Shown here piece by piece: positions 18,601 to 28,664 of a stretch of 64,000 nucleotides of DNA. The stretch's first letter is position 1; each line of letters starts with the position of its first letter. The stretch is taken from positions 105,627 to 169,626 of the forward strand of contig LVWL01000001.1 of NCBI GenBank assembly GCA_002092835.1. Reading direction: 5' to 3'. The stretch comes from Campylobacter concisus. GTDB taxonomy: Bacteria > Campylobacterota > Campylobacteria > Campylobacterales > Campylobacteraceae. The notes under the pieces were generated by a model that saw only the letters and a list, made by a program, of their open reading frames with translations, searched no databases and had not been told where the DNA came from. The position numbers were made by a program, and so were the translations under genes.

Positions 18601-19106
18601 TAAAGCAAATTTTTTCTTTGTGTTTGTTGGCTCTAGTTCTAGCTGTGCTTGCCTATAATGCCGACATAAGTGATGATAAAATTTTAGTTTTAAATAATGG
18701 CAAATCAGAGCCGATCGAGCAACTTACGCCAAATAAATTTATATGTTATGAGAGTAGGACGCTTATCGCTGATAACAACGATACAGCCCAGGCAATCATG
18801 CCAAACGGCGACATCTACTTTTTTAACGACATCACAAATTCTTTCATCTGGTATATGGCGCAAAAGAGCAAAGATAAGATCAAGCTATATGTCTATTCAA
18901 GAGATACGAATCGCTACATCCTAGCGCAAAATGCGTGGTATTCAAGGGTTGATATCACGCCTATGGGATATGGCATAGGGGCGTACGAGTTTCACACGTA
19001 TGGCATAAACGACAACTACTTTAAAGAGGTCTTGCTATACGCAGCACGCGGTGAAACGTTGCTAAATCCATACATAAACATCCTACTTTCAGAAAATAAG
19101 ATATAA
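18597..19106 (+). CDS. NosL-like protein lacking the CxxCGM motif
   Basis: 169-aa protein starting at TTG 18597, which overlaps the previous stop as TTGA and has AAGAGGA upstream; longer starts inside the previous gene are less likely. After a signal anchor, the body resembles the C-terminal half of NosL: MPNGDIYFFNDITNSFIWYM, KLYVYSRDTNRYILAQNAWY and DITPMGYGIGAYE parallel the NosL pattern of a short strand, YVYDY..., and TPMG. The usual CxxCGM is replaced by FICYESRTL, with one Cys. It is the last gene of the block. A metal-transfer partner is inferred. Confidence 0.65.
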   Translation: MIKQIFSLCLLALVLAVLAYNADISDDKILVLNNGKSEPIEQLTPNKFICYESRTLIADNNDTAQAIMPNGDIYFFNDITNSFIWYMAQKSKDKIKLYVYSRDTNRYILAQNAWYSRVDITPMGYGIGAYEFHTYGINDNYFKEVLLYAARGETLLNPYINILLSENKI

Positions 19107-19199
19107 ATTTGTAAAGATATTTTTTAGTCTTATTGCCTTAAATAATATTTTTATATAAACATATTATTTGTTAATTTGATATCAATTTTTATACTTTGT

Positions 19200-19835
19200 C
19201 TAGTTTTTTTTATCTTTTAATTGCTGAATTTGCTTTTCTAAACTTGCTATCTTTTTTTCTTTTGGTGTTAAAACATCCATTGCTAAAGCAATGGATAAAA
19301 TTATAATAAATAGAACACCCAATAATGATATCATAAAAGTTAATTCATAGTATTTATCAAAAAACTTTTGTTTTTTCTGAGCCAATGAACTATCTGATGA
19401 TATATATAAATCATTTTGTGAATATAAGATATCTGTGTCTATACAAGAAAGACCTGTAAATTTTATTTGAATTTTAGCTTTTTCTTTTTGTCTAAGTTCT
19501 GGAATTTGGATAAAGTTTGCTTTTGTTTTATTAAACTCAATATTTTTAATATCGCTATTTATTTCAATATTATTGAATGGGGTTTCATAGATATTTGGGA
19601 TTTTAACTTGAATATTTTTTTCATTAAAATTTGAATTATTTTCTATGCTTAAATTAATTAGGGTTATACATTGCTTGTATTCATAGCTATTATGTTTTTC
19701 AATTGATTGATAATTGGCGGACTTTACTTGATATTCTAAGTTGCCCGCGCTATATTTAGAAATAGCTATCTGTGCAAGAAAAGTTGAAATAATAGTAGCT
19801 ACAATGGTTACCGCAGTATTTAAAATATTTTTCAA
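19200..19835 (-). CDS. Membrane-anchored protein of unknown function
   Basis: 211-aa protein from TTG 19835 (AAGGATAAAATTTG context). One N-terminal hydrophobic segment (about 8-26), an Asn/Ile/Lys-rich extracytoplasmic domain, a second TM segment (about 165-190) and a short C-terminal coiled coil (KKIASLEKQIQQLKDKK). I do not recognise a family. It is AT-rich and lies 9 bp downstream of rluB on the same strand, convergent with the copper cassette. Confidence 0.7.
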   Translation of the reverse strand: MKNILNTAVTIVATIISTFLAQIAISKYSAGNLEYQVKSANYQSIEKHNSYEYKQCITLINLSIENNSNFNEKNIQVKIPNIYETPFNNIEINSDIKNIEFNKTKANFIQIPELRQKEKAKIQIKFTGLSCIDTDILYSQNDLYISSDSSLAQKKQKFFDKYYELTFMISLLGVLFIIILSIALAMDVLTPKEKKIASLEKQIQQLKDKKN

Positions 19836-19844
19836 ATTTTATCC

Positions 19845-20618
19845 TTAGTATCTAACGTTATTAACCTTTAAAAAGTCTCTTAGGTCTTCATATTCGCTAT
19901 TTTCGAAGTAGCGCCATTTGCCAGGCTTTAGCATATCAAGGCTAACACGTCCAAAGCTAACCCTTTTTAGATCCATTACTTCAAGGTCAAAGTAGCCAAA
20001 GAAGCGGCGAAGCTCCCTATTTTGCCCCTCGTTGATGATTACCTTTAGTTTTGTATAGCCACCACTTGAGCCAAAGACTTTGTAGGCTAGAAAAGGCTTA
20101 AATTCCATTGATTTTATAGTGGTTTTTGCGTGAGCGCCTTTGGTGGCGTCCTTGGCGAAAAAGCCATTTGTCATCGCCTCAATTACCTCTTTTGTCACTT
20201 CGCCTTTTACCTTTAGATAGTATTCGCGCTCTAAGTCACTATTCATGAGCGCTGTGGCGATTGCTGGGGCGTCAGTTAGTAAAAGTAGTCCCTCGCTTGC
20301 ATAGTCTAAGCGCCCTACGCTAACAAATTTAGCAAATTTCTTATCTAATGTGTCGTAGATCGTCTTTCGTCCGCGGTCATCTTTTTTGCTAACAAGCTCA
20401 CCCTTTTGTTTATGATAAACGATAACAGTAAATTCCTTTTTTAGCTTTATCAAACGACCATTTATACGCACTTTATCATCTTCATCCACACTTGTGGCAA
20501 GGTCGCTAACCACACGTCCTGCTATGCTAACCTTACCAGCTTTTATCAGCTCATCTGCCTCACGGCGTGAGTAGTTTGTGTTGTGTGAGATAAATTTATT
20601 AAGTCTTGTTTTTTCCAT
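19845..20618 (-). CDS. rluB: 23S rRNA pseudouridine synthase, RluB/RsuA family
   Basis: 257-aa RNA-modifying enzyme. An N-terminal S4 RNA-binding domain (RLNKFISHNTNYSRREADEL...AGKVSIAG) precedes the RsuA-type catalytic domain with the Asp-containing GRLDYASEGLLLLTDA (about residues 98-113) and INEGQNRELRRFFGYFDLEV. The family isomerises a uridine in rRNA; RluB versus RsuA/RluE/RluF cannot be told from motifs alone. Only two bases separate it from kdsD upstream. Confidence 0.9.
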   Translation of the reverse strand: MEKTRLNKFISHNTNYSRREADELIKAGKVSIAGRVVSDLATSVDEDDKVRINGRLIKLKKEFTVIVYHKQKGELVSKKDDRGRKTIYDTLDKKFAKFVSVGRLDYASEGLLLLTDAPAIATALMNSDLEREYYLKVKGEVTKEVIEAMTNGFFAKDATKGAHAKTTIKSMEFKPFLAYKVFGSSGGYTKLKVIINEGQNRELRRFFGYFDLEVMDLKRVSFGRVSLDMLKPGKWRYFENSEYEDLRDFLKVNNVRY

Positions 20619-20620
20619 TT

Positions 20621-21574
20621 TTATAGTCCTAAATTTGCAAGGTCATGGATGTGTAAAACACCAACAGGTACGCCATCTTCCACAACGGCCAGAAGCTGAA
20701 TTTTATATTTTTCTATCAAAGCTAACGCATCCACGGCTAACATTTCCTTGTCGTTTATCTCTTTTGGATGCAAGGTTGCAAATTTCATCGCTGGCTCGTC
20801 TAGATCAAAGTCTTCTCTCATAAGCGCACGTCTAAGATCGCCGTCGCTTAAAATAGCATTTAATACACCATCTTTATCGACGATTAGGACCGTGCCAAGT
20901 TTACCGTGTGTCATAGTATCGATTGCTTTTTCTAGGCTCGCATTCCAGCGAACTATCGGTAAATTTTCGCTTCTCATCACATCTTTTACCTTTAAAAATA
21001 GCCTCTTGCCAAGGCTGCCACCTGGATGAAAATTTGCAAAGTCCTCTTTTTTAAAGCCTCGCCTTTGCATCAAACAAACAGCCAACGCATCGCCAAGAGC
21101 TAACGTTAGTGTGGTTGATGCTGTTGGAGCAGCGTTTAATGGGCAGGCCTCTTTCTCTATGTCTATACTAATAAATACATCGCTAAATTTACCAAGCGAG
21201 CTTGTTTTGCTCCTTGCCATGGCGACTATTTTTACGCCAAAGCGCTTTACGTGAGGTAAAATTTTGATAAGCTCATCGCTTTCGCCACTAAAACTAATGG
21301 CTAACAAAACGTCGTCTTTTTCTATCATGCCAAGATCGCCGTGCATAGCCTCTGTTGGGTGTAAGAAAAAGCTTGGTGTACCAGTGCTTGCAAGCGTGGC
21401 AGCGATCTTTGCGCCTATGTGACCGCTTTTGCCTACGCCTGTTACTATTACCTTGCCTTTTGTATTAAATATCAAATTTACAGCATCTTCTATCTCTAAG
21501 TTTTTGGCATGTCTTAAAAGCTCGTTTGCTTCTATCTTCAAAACTTCGGCTGCGATTTGGTTGATTGTTTGCAT
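20621..21574 (-). CDS. kdsD: Arabinose-5-phosphate isomerase (KdsD/KpsF family)
   Basis: 317-aa enzyme converting ribulose-5-phosphate to arabinose-5-phosphate for Kdo in lipopolysaccharide. The N-terminal SIS domain contains GKVIVTGVGKSGHIGAKIAA and HPTEAMHGDLGMI; two CBS domains (about 205-317) follow (VKDVMRSENLPIV, GVLNAILSDGDLRRAL). Start ATG 21574 has AAGGGAAATTT upstream. It is between RNase J (9 bp gap) and rluB. Confidence 0.94.
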   Translation of the reverse strand: MQTINQIAAEVLKIEANELLRHAKNLEIEDAVNLIFNTKGKVIVTGVGKSGHIGAKIAATLASTGTPSFFLHPTEAMHGDLGMIEKDDVLLAISFSGESDELIKILPHVKRFGVKIVAMARSKTSSLGKFSDVFISIDIEKEACPLNAAPTASTTLTLALGDALAVCLMQRRGFKKEDFANFHPGGSLGKRLFLKVKDVMRSENLPIVRWNASLEKAIDTMTHGKLGTVLIVDKDGVLNAILSDGDLRRALMREDFDLDEPAMKFATLHPKEINDKEMLAVDALALIEKYKIQLLAVVEDGVPVGVLHIHDLANLGL

Positions 21575-21583
21575 AAATTTCCC

Positions 21584-23713
21584 TTACATTAGATAGATAA
21601 TCGGCACGATAGTTGGGTACTTTTTGACCTTTCTAAAGATATGCTTTCTAATCACTTGACGTACTTGTGACTCGAGTAGTCTGCCATCTTTTAAAAGCTC
21701 CTCTTTGACGTTGCTTAAAAACTGCGTCAAAATTTCTTGCATCTCTTTGCTAAACTCCGCATCTTGTTTATTGCCTACAAGTCCGTAGCTAATGACACGA
21801 GGCTTGTTTATTAGCTTTGCGCCATGACGTGAAATTTGAGCGATTATCATGACGACACCTGCTTCGGCAAGATTTTGTCTATCGATGACGACATCGTCTG
21901 ATATTTGTTTATTTATTTGATTGTCTATGAAGACTTTACCAGTTTTTACCGTTTTTACACGTTTTAAGTATTTTTGACAGATCTCCATTTGATCGCCATC
22001 GCTCATTAGATAGATATTTCTCTCGTCTACGCCGCAGCTTATAGCTGTCTCTTTATGCTTTGCGATGTGATTGTACTCGCCGTGAACTGGCAAGAAAAAT
22101 TTTGGTTTTATAAGACGTAGCATTAGCTTTTGTTCTTCTTGTGCTGCGTGACCGCTGACGTGGATCTCGCTAAAGTCTTGATAAGCGACACTTGCACCTG
22201 ATTTTATTAGGAAATTTAATACAGTTGAGATACTGCTTTCATTACCAGGGATCGCCTTTGAGCTGATTATTATCTGATCGGTTGGTTTTATTTTGATGTA
22301 TTTGTGTTCATCGGTAGCCATTCTGTAGAGTGCGCTCATAGTCTCACCCTGAGAGCCTGTAGTGACAATCAGCACTTCGTTATCTTTAAATTTGCCGACT
22401 TCGTTAGCATCGATAAAAATTTTCTTATCGAGTTTGATATAACCAAGCTCCATTGCAGTATATAAATTTCTCTCCATTGATCTACCGATGACGCAGACCT
22501 TGCGGTTGTATTTTAGCCCCCACTCGATTGCTTGATAGACGCGGTGGATGTTTGAGCTAAATGTGCTCATTATGACGCGACCCTTGGCCTTTGAGAAAAT
22601 CGCATCAAAGGTTTTGCCCACGCTGCTTTCACTTTTAGTAAAGCCCTCTCGGTAGCTGTTCGTGCTATCGCTCATTAGGCACAATACACCTCTTTCGCCG
22701 TAGTATGCAAGTCTGCCAAGGTCGGTTGGATAGCCATCTATCGGTGTGTGGTCAATCTTAAAGTCACCCGTATGGATGATGGTGCCCGCCTTTGTCGTGA
22801 TGGCTAGCGCGCTAGCATCGATGATAGAGTGTGTGATGTGTATCCATTCAACCTCAAAGTCGCCTATTAGATATGGCTTTCTTTTTTCGACAGAGCGGAA
22901 AAGCGAGCGCTCCTGCTTTAAGCCGTGCTCTTCGAATTTGTTATTTATCATGCCAAGCGGCAAAGGTGTGGCGTAAATCGGAAATTTAAACTCTTTGTAA
23001 AAATATGGTACCGCGCCGATGTGATCTTCGTGTGCGTGAGTGATGATGACGCCTTTTATCTTGTCTTTTATTTTTCTAACATAGTCAAAGTCAGGGATTA
23101 GTATATCCACGCCGTGCATGCTCTCGCTCGGAAAACTCATGCCGATATCAACGATGATGGCGCTGGTTTCGGTTTCAAAGATAGTCATATTTCCGCCGAT
23201 CTCGCCTAGCCCGCCAAGTGGAGTTATGCGAATTTTATACTCACTTGAGTTTAGATACTTCATTGGCTCCAGACGAAGCTCGTGAACGGCCTTGTTTGCC
23301 ACCATTGCACTTGCGATATCTTGCTGCCATTGTTCATTGCCGTTTAGCTTAGCTGGTAAATTTTTCTTTGGCTTTTTAGCCTTTTTTGGTTTATCTTTTT
23401 GTTCTTGTGTTTTGGTTTTTGTTTCTTGTGATTCTTGTTTTTGCTCTTTTGGCTTATTGTTTTCGCCATTTTTGTTTTGATTTTTGTTATTTCTTGGCTT
23501 TTTTGGGCGAGAATTTTGGCTCTTTGGCTCGGCGTGCGCTTCATTCTCAGCCTGCTCTACTGCAAAAAAGTTATCTATCACGCTTTTGCTTGCTAGTGAA
23601 GCTTGCTCGGTGGTTTCGCCTTCTTGTTTTGGTTTATTTTTTGGTCTAAATCTTCGTCTTTTGTTGTTTTTGCTTTGGTTGGTTACAACTTTCTCTTCGT
23701 TTTTGTCGTTCAT
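21584..23713 (-). CDS. rnj: Ribonuclease J
   Basis: 709-aa metallo-beta-lactamase/beta-CASP ribonuclease with endo- and 5'-exonuclease activity in mRNA decay and rRNA maturation. A Lys/Asn/Gln-rich disordered N-terminal extension (1-135), as known in the Helicobacter and Campylobacter enzymes, precedes the catalytic core: GGLGEIGGNM, metal-binding HAHEDHIGAVPY, HTGDFKIDHTP, and beta-CASP motifs STFSSNIHR and PVHGEYNH. Start ATG 23713 has AAGGAAGATA. It lies within the last 68 bp of ksgA, suggesting translational coupling. Confidence 0.96.
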   Translation of the reverse strand: MNDKNEEKVVTNQSKNNKRRRFRPKNKPKQEGETTEQASLASKSVIDNFFAVEQAENEAHAEPKSQNSRPKKPRNNKNQNKNGENNKPKEQKQESQETKTKTQEQKDKPKKAKKPKKNLPAKLNGNEQWQQDIASAMVANKAVHELRLEPMKYLNSSEYKIRITPLGGLGEIGGNMTIFETETSAIIVDIGMSFPSESMHGVDILIPDFDYVRKIKDKIKGVIITHAHEDHIGAVPYFYKEFKFPIYATPLPLGMINNKFEEHGLKQERSLFRSVEKRKPYLIGDFEVEWIHITHSIIDASALAITTKAGTIIHTGDFKIDHTPIDGYPTDLGRLAYYGERGVLCLMSDSTNSYREGFTKSESSVGKTFDAIFSKAKGRVIMSTFSSNIHRVYQAIEWGLKYNRKVCVIGRSMERNLYTAMELGYIKLDKKIFIDANEVGKFKDNEVLIVTTGSQGETMSALYRMATDEHKYIKIKPTDQIIISSKAIPGNESSISTVLNFLIKSGASVAYQDFSEIHVSGHAAQEEQKLMLRLIKPKFFLPVHGEYNHIAKHKETAISCGVDERNIYLMSDGDQMEICQKYLKRVKTVKTGKVFIDNQINKQISDDVVIDRQNLAEAGVVMIIAQISRHGAKLINKPRVISYGLVGNKQDAEFSKEMQEILTQFLSNVKEELLKDGRLLESQVRQVIRKHIFRKVKKYPTIVPIIYLM

Positions 23714-24521
23714 TATCTTCCTTTAATCTTTCAAATACTTTTAGATAAGAATCGACATCTAGCTCGTGTGGACGCAAATTTTGAGCTAAGCCTAGGTCTT
23801 CAAAAATTTCTTCTAATGCTTTTTTTTCGAAATTTGTAGATAAATTTTTCAAAAGCGTCTTTCTTGGCGAAACAAACGCAGCTCTTAAAAATGCTTTAAA
23901 AGCCTCGTATTGTTTCACATCTTTGAAAATCCCGTCTTTGCCAAAAATCTTTTTTGTTTTTTGTAGTTTGATGACCGAAGATATGACCTTTGGAGGTGGA
24001 TTAAAAAGCTTTGCATCCACGTCGAACAAAAGCTGACACCTACCTTGAAGTGAAGCGAGGATCGATAAAGAGCTAAATTCTTTATCCTTGCTCTTTGCAC
24101 TAAATTTAAGAGCAACCTCTTTTTGTATCATCACAATAAGCCCAAGGCATTTTTCGTCATCTATCGCATTTAGGATCATCTTCGTAGCAACATAATAGGG
24201 CAAATTTGCGACCAAAAAGTAGTTCTCACTACTTAGTCCGCCCTCTTCTTGCCACTGCTCTAAAGCATCTTTACAAAAAAGTTTTAATTGTCCATTTTGT
24301 ATCTCATTTGCAAATTTGGCCTTTAAAATTTGAAACAGCTCACAATCTATCTCAAAACAGGTCGTCTTGTAAATTTGCAAAAGTCTAAATGTCAAATCAC
24401 CTAAGCCAGGCCCAATCTCAACGACGTTTGCTACGTCCTTGGGTATCGCTTGGATGATCTTGTCTAGTGTCGCTTTGTCTTGTAAAAAATTCTGTCCAAA
24501 GTGCTTTTTTGCCTTTATCAT
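23646..24521 (-). CDS. ksgA: 16S rRNA dimethyladenosine transferase KsgA
   Basis: Dimethylates two adjacent adenosines in the 16S rRNA 3' hairpin using SAM. KHFGQNFLQDKATLDKI, SAM motif VVEIGPGLGDLTF and catalytic NLPYYVATKMIL are present. I take ATG 24521 (MIKAKKHFGQNF) as start; an in-frame TTG at 24539 is an alternative and neither has a strong ribosome binding site. The last 20-odd residues (RRESCNQPKQKQ...) run into the start of RNase J and look non-conserved. It is divergent from the helicase gene. Confidence 0.94.
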   Translation of the reverse strand: MIKAKKHFGQNFLQDKATLDKIIQAIPKDVANVVEIGPGLGDLTFRLLQIYKTTCFEIDCELFQILKAKFANEIQNGQLKLFCKDALEQWQEEGGLSSENYFLVANLPYYVATKMILNAIDDEKCLGLIVMIQKEVALKFSAKSKDKEFSSLSILASLQGRCQLLFDVDAKLFNPPPKVISSVIKLQKTKKIFGKDGIFKDVKQYEAFKAFLRAAFVSPRKTLLKNLSTNFEKKALEEIFEDLGLAQNLRPHELDVDSYLKVFERLKEDNERQKRRESCNQPKQKQQKTKI

Positions 24522-24591
24522 AGCCGCGATATTAGCCAAAGATTACTTATACTATGATTACAAGTTTAGTTTAATCATATATAAAATGGAT

Positions 24592-24597
24592 TATAAT
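24592..24597 (+). promoter_or_regulatory. -10 box TATAAT for the helicase gene
   Basis: TATAAT in an AT-rich divergent spacer, 30 bp before the TTG start at 24628. Campylobacter sigma-70 promoters rely mainly on this element. Confidence 0.55.
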
Positions 24598-24627
24598 CAC
24601 TAAATAATAACGAAATAGGGCATAAAT

Positions 24628-27600
24628 TTGAGCAAGGCAAATACCTTAAAATACTTTTTATTATCACAATATTTAGAGCCAAAAACCTTAGATGAGCCAA
24701 AAAAGACAAATACCAAATTTAAAAAATCAATAGACCTTGACATCGCAAATTTCGATGAGAAATTTATGCAAATTTTAAGAGCATTTGATAGCTCGCTTTT
24801 AAAAAATGGTATAGAAATTTCGATTTATGGCGGCATTTTTGAGACTGACTTGCTTGCTATTTATATCTCAAAGCTAGCAAATATTAAATTTGAAAAAAAG
24901 CAAATTTTAGATGAGCTACGCTCTGAGCAAACGAGCTTTGATAAGGCATTTTGCTATAAATTTAAGCTTGCCGGTGATTTGGTATTTTGCAAAAATGAGC
25001 AAAGTTTTGCTTTAAAAGATGTAAATTTAGATGATGATTTAACTCTATTTTTTACACCAAACTCGTCTGATGATCTTTTCATCTCAACAGCTCCTTGGGC
25101 AATGGCTCGCCTAGATTATCTAAAAGAGATAAGCCAAAGTGATTTTAGCAAAGAGTGTGAGCGCATCAAGGATAAAATTTCTATCCACAAAGAGAAAATG
25201 AGGCTTAGCGACTATGTAAAAGCAGTCCATGAGGAGCTAAAAAGCTCGCTAAAGACGCCATTTTGCAAAGATGTGATCAGGCTTGAAGTAAAGATCATAA
25301 ATCCAAATTTTAAAGAAAATGATAGCCTTTTAAATAGCTTTTTCATAGATGATATAAATTTGCTTATCAAATTTTACGAGTCAGGCAGGACGCACGAGCT
25401 AACGGATCAGTTTTTGGATGAGGGCAGTGAGAATAAATTTGAAAGACTTGATGTAAGAGATGAGCAAAATAAAAGGCTTGTTAGAGATTTCTTTAAAGCA
25501 GAAGAGTATCCAAGATCAGCCTTTGCTAGCGACTTTGCTTTAAATTTTTCACAGCAAATTGCCGTTAATAACATCATTAAAAAATTTAAAGAAAAAAGTG
25601 GTGGAATTTATAGCGTAAATGGTGCTCCAGGCACTGGTAAAACAACGCTTTTAAAAGACGTAATGGCTGAAGTTGTTACGCTTAGAGCGATGAAGCTCGC
25701 ACAAATGAGTAGACATGATATCTTTTCTCCAGTTCGAGATAGTAGCGATAAGGTGCTTTATTTTACTCTAAATAAAGAACTTCAGGGCTATGAGATGGTT
25801 GTTAGCTCTTGCAATAACGGTGCGGTTGAAATTTTAAGTAAAGAGCTTAGCCAGTTAAAAAGTATTGGTAGTTATGCAGGCGAGATTGATTATTTTAAAT
25901 TTATAGCTACAAGGCTTCTCTCGGCTGATGAAAAGACAAATTTTGGAGAAAAATCTTTTATCTCAAAACCTGCATGGGGGCTTTTTTGCATACCTCTTGG
26001 CTCAAAGCAAAATAAGTCAAATTTTGTTTTTAACGCGATTAATGGCGTAAAGATCGAAAAAACACATAGTCAGTTTGAAGATATTTCAAAAGAATTTAAA
26101 GAATTTATAGAACAAGATGGCTTTTTAATGGGGCTTGGCAAGTATTTGGCTACTGGCGAAGGAATTGATGATTACGACGAGGCAAAGGAGAAATTTAATC
26201 AAGCCCTACACGAAGTAAATCTACTTTTTAGCGAGATCAGGATCAAAGAAGAGGAGCTAAAAAGTATAAATAGTGAGCTTATGAATATCGATAAAAGACT
26301 TGATAACTATAATTCAGCAAAGCAAATAGACGAGCTTTTAAAACCACTAATAGACGAGCTAGATTTGAGCAAAAATGAGCTAGAGCAAAAGGCTACGGAA
26401 GCTAACGAGCTAACAAAACTTATTGGTCAAAATGAAATTTTGCAAGAGTATCTGAGTGCGCCTATAAAGCCATCATTTTTTATTTTCCAGCAAATTTTAA
26501 GGACGCAAGCTTTTGAAAAATATAACAATGAAGCACAAAAAGTTAGTGAGATAAATCGCCAAATAGCCGAGCAAAATTTGAAAGCAAGTAAACAAAATAG
26601 TGAAAATAAAGAGAAGAGTGAAGCAAAAATAAACGAACTAAAAGTTCAAATATCTCAGCTTGAAGAGAAAATTTTAGAACTTAACACCAAGATAGATCAT
26701 CTCAACAAGCTTAATGATGACTTTATTAGACGTCAAAAATTAATTGGTAGAAGCGAAGAGCTTGATAGCTTTTTAAATGGTAGTTTTAATCAGAGTAATG
26801 AAGAAATACAAAAGAGCATGCCATTTATGATGGAGCTTGGCCTTGATGAGAAATTTCATAAGACAAAGCTTTTTAACGCAAGAATCAAGCTTTTTAAAGA
26901 AGCGCTTAATCTGCATAAAGCCACTATCTTTGCTTGCAAAGAAGCTGTTAGAACAAATTTACGAGCTCTTAGTGTTATATTTAATGATGAAAAAATGGCT
27001 GAGAAAAACAGGCTTGAGGCTAAAGATAGACGCGAAATAATAAAAGGATTATTTTTACTAACGCCAGTTGTTAGTTCTACTTTTGCATCTTTTAATAATA
27101 GCTTTAAAGAGCTACTAAATGGCGATATAGGTTTGCTCTTAATAGATGAGGCAGGGCAGGCAAATTTAACTAACGCATTAGGCGCATTGCTTCGTTCAAA
27201 CATGGCTGTTGTAGTTGGCGATCCACTTCAACTTGAGCCTGTTGTAACATTACCACCAGCTTTAAATAACGCTATTTTACGCTACTGTGATGCAAAGGAT
27301 GAGTTTAATCTACTAAAATCATCAGTTCAACTTCGAGCCGATAAAGTACAAAATATTGGTACATGTATAAAAGGAGAGGGTAAGTCCATTTGGGTTGGTT
27401 CGCCACTTATCGTTCATAGAAGGTGCACCAACCCTATGTTTAAAATTTCAAACGAAACAACATATGATGATATGATGATACTTGGCAGAAGTAGTGAAAG
27501 TAAACTTAGTGATCCTAATATCAAAACAGAATGGATTGATGTTAATAGTGATGAATGGATAGGTAATTATAATAAAGCCGAAGGTATGATCGTTAAAGAG

Positions 27601-27912
27601 CTTTTAGATGGTAAGCTAGCCAAGCTAAAAGATAGCGTTAAGATAATAACACCTTTTAAAGATGTTTGTAAAAATTTAAAAGGGGCTGGTACCATTCACA
27701 CCATGCAAGGCAAAGAAGCCGATGTTGTTATCTTTGTTCTTGGTGGTGCTACAAAAGGTGCTAGAGCATGGGCTGCTAGTACGCCAAATTTACTAAATGT
27801 AGCACTAACAAGAGCAAAAGAGGTTGTTTATATAGTTGGTAACCGAGAAAATTGGTCTAATCTGCCATATTTTGAGGTAGCTGCTAGAAAAATAGATAAA
27901 GGACAGATTTGA
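24628..27912 (+). CDS. Large SF1 (DNA2/NAM7-like) helicase/ATPase
   Basis: 1094-aa protein starting at TTG 24628. An N-terminal region of about 310 aa has no motif I know. The superfamily-1 core is split: Walker [12 protein letters not shown] at residue 332, then a roughly 350-aa insert rich in Glu/Lys coiled coil (about 530-700), Walker [12 protein letters not shown] at 840, motif [14 protein letters not shown], and C-terminal [19 protein letters not shown] and [20 protein letters not shown]. This is the Upf1/Dna2-type layout, acting on DNA or RNA. It overlaps hisF by four bases. The long insert and lone occurrence fit an accessory or defence-type helicase; its function is unknown. Confidence 0.83.
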   Translation: MSKANTLKYFLLSQYLEPKTLDEPKKTNTKFKKSIDLDIANFDEKFMQILRAFDSSLLKNGIEISIYGGIFETDLLAIYISKLANIKFEKKQILDELRSEQTSFDKAFCYKFKLAGDLVFCKNEQSFALKDVNLDDDLTLFFTPNSSDDLFISTAPWAMARLDYLKEISQSDFSKECERIKDKISIHKEKMRLSDYVKAVHEELKSSLKTPFCKDVIRLEVKIINPNFKENDSLLNSFFIDDINLLIKFYESGRTHELTDQFLDEGSENKFERLDVRDEQNKRLVRDFFKAEEYPRSAFASDFALNFSQQIAVNNIIKKFKEKSGGIYSVNGAPGTGKTTLLKDVMAEVVTLRAMKLAQMSRHDIFSPVRDSSDKVLYFTLNKELQGYEMVVSSCNNGAVEILSKELSQLKSIGSYAGEIDYFKFIATRLLSADEKTNFGEKSFISKPAWGLFCIPLGSKQNKSNFVFNAINGVKIEKTHSQFEDISKEFKEFIEQDGFLMGLGKYLATGEGIDDYDEAKEKFNQALHEVNLLFSEIRIKEEELKSINSELMNIDKRLDNYNSAKQIDELLKPLIDELDLSKNELEQKATEANELTKLIGQNEILQEYLSAPIKPSFFIFQQILRTQAFEKYNNEAQKVSEINRQIAEQNLKASKQNSENKEKSEAKINELKVQISQLEEKILELNTKIDHLNKLNDDFIRRQKLIGRSEELDSFLNGSFNQSNEEIQKSMPFMMELGLDEKFHKTKLFNARIKLFKEALNLHKATIFACKEAVRTNLRALSVIFNDEKMAEKNRLEAKDRREIIKGLFLLTPVVSSTFASFNNSFKELLNGDIGLLLIDEAGQANLTNALGALLRSNMAVVVGDPLQLEPVVTLPPALNNAILRYCDAKDEFNLLKSSVQLRADKVQNIGTCIKGEGKSIWVGSPLIVHRRCTNPMFKISNETTYDDMMILGRSSESKLSDPNIKTEWIDVNSDEWIGNYNKAEGMIVKELLDGKLAKLKDSVKIITPFKDVCKNLKGAGTIHTMQGKEADVVIFVLGGATKGARAWAASTPNLLNVALTRAKEVVYIVGNRENWSNLPYFEVAARKIDKGQI

Positions 27913-28664
27913 ATCATTTTGCAAAACGCATAATCCCATGCCTTGATGTAAAAGATGGCAGAGTCGTAAAGGGTGTAAATTTCGTAGGACTTGTCGATGC
28001 TGGTGACCCAGTCGAGATAGCTAAAAGATACAACGACGAAGGTGCTGACGAGCTTTGCTTTTTGGATATCACAGCCTCTCACCTTGGTCGTGATACGATA
28101 GTTGATGTCGTAAAAAAGGTCGCAAGCAAGCTTTTTATACCCCTAACCGTTGGTGGAGGTATACGCACGATAGACGATATCTCACGCCTTTTAAATGCGG
28201 GCTGCGACAAAGTGAGCCTAAACTCATCGGCGATAAAAGATCCAAATTTGATCGATGAGGCAGCTAAGAAATTTGGCTCGCAATGTGTTGTCGTAGCAAT
28301 TGATGCTAAAAAGACCGAAAATGGTTATAGTGTTTTTATAAATGGTGGCAGGATCGATACTAAAAAAGACGCCTTTTCTTGGGCTAAAGAGGTTGAGTCG
28401 CGCGGAGCAGGGGAGATATTGCTAACGTCTATGGATAACGATGGCGTCAAACAAGGTTTTAACCTTGAGCTAACAAGAATATTTAGTGCGCTTTCTATAC
28501 CAACTATCGCAAGTGGCGGCGCTGGTAAGATAGAGCACTTTAAAGAGGCTTGTGAAGCCGGGGCTGATGCGTGTTTAGCTGCTTCGATATTTCACTTTGG
28601 CGAAATCGAGATAAAAAAACTAAAAGAGTATCTCAAGGCAAATGGCGTTGAAGTTAGGCTCTGA
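27909..28664 (+). CDS. hisF: Imidazole glycerol phosphate synthase subunit HisF
   Basis: Cyclase subunit of histidine biosynthesis: uses ammonia from HisH to form IGP and AICAR. 251-aa TIM barrel beginning [20 protein letters not shown] (catalytic Asp in CLDVKDG) with [20 protein letters not shown] (second catalytic Asp) and [15 protein letters not shown]. Starts at TTG 27909 within the helicase stop. It is not in a his operon here. Confidence 0.96.
   Translation: MNHFAKRIIPCLDVKDGRVVKGVNFVGLVDAGDPVEIAKRYNDEGADELCFLDITASHLGRDTIVDVVKKVASKLFIPLTVGGGIRTIDDISRLLNAGCDKVSLNSSAIKDPNLIDEAAKKFGSQCVVVAIDAKKTENGYSVFINGGRIDTKKDAFSWAKEVESRGAGEILLTSMDNDGVKQGFNLELTRIFSALSIPTIASGGAGKIEHFKEACEAGADACLAASIFHFGEIEIKKLKEYLKANGVEVRL

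Noticed and set aside
14578..19106. N2O-reductase (nos) cluster
   Set aside because: NosL domains are present, but there is no nosZ, nosD, nosF/Y pair or nosG/H; the ABC genes are of MacB type. The mcc context fits better.
23344..23839. Several overlapping plus-strand ORFs opposite the RNase J N-terminus
   Set aside because: They mirror the Lys/Asn-rich disordered region of RNase J, lack ribosome binding sites and resemble no protein.
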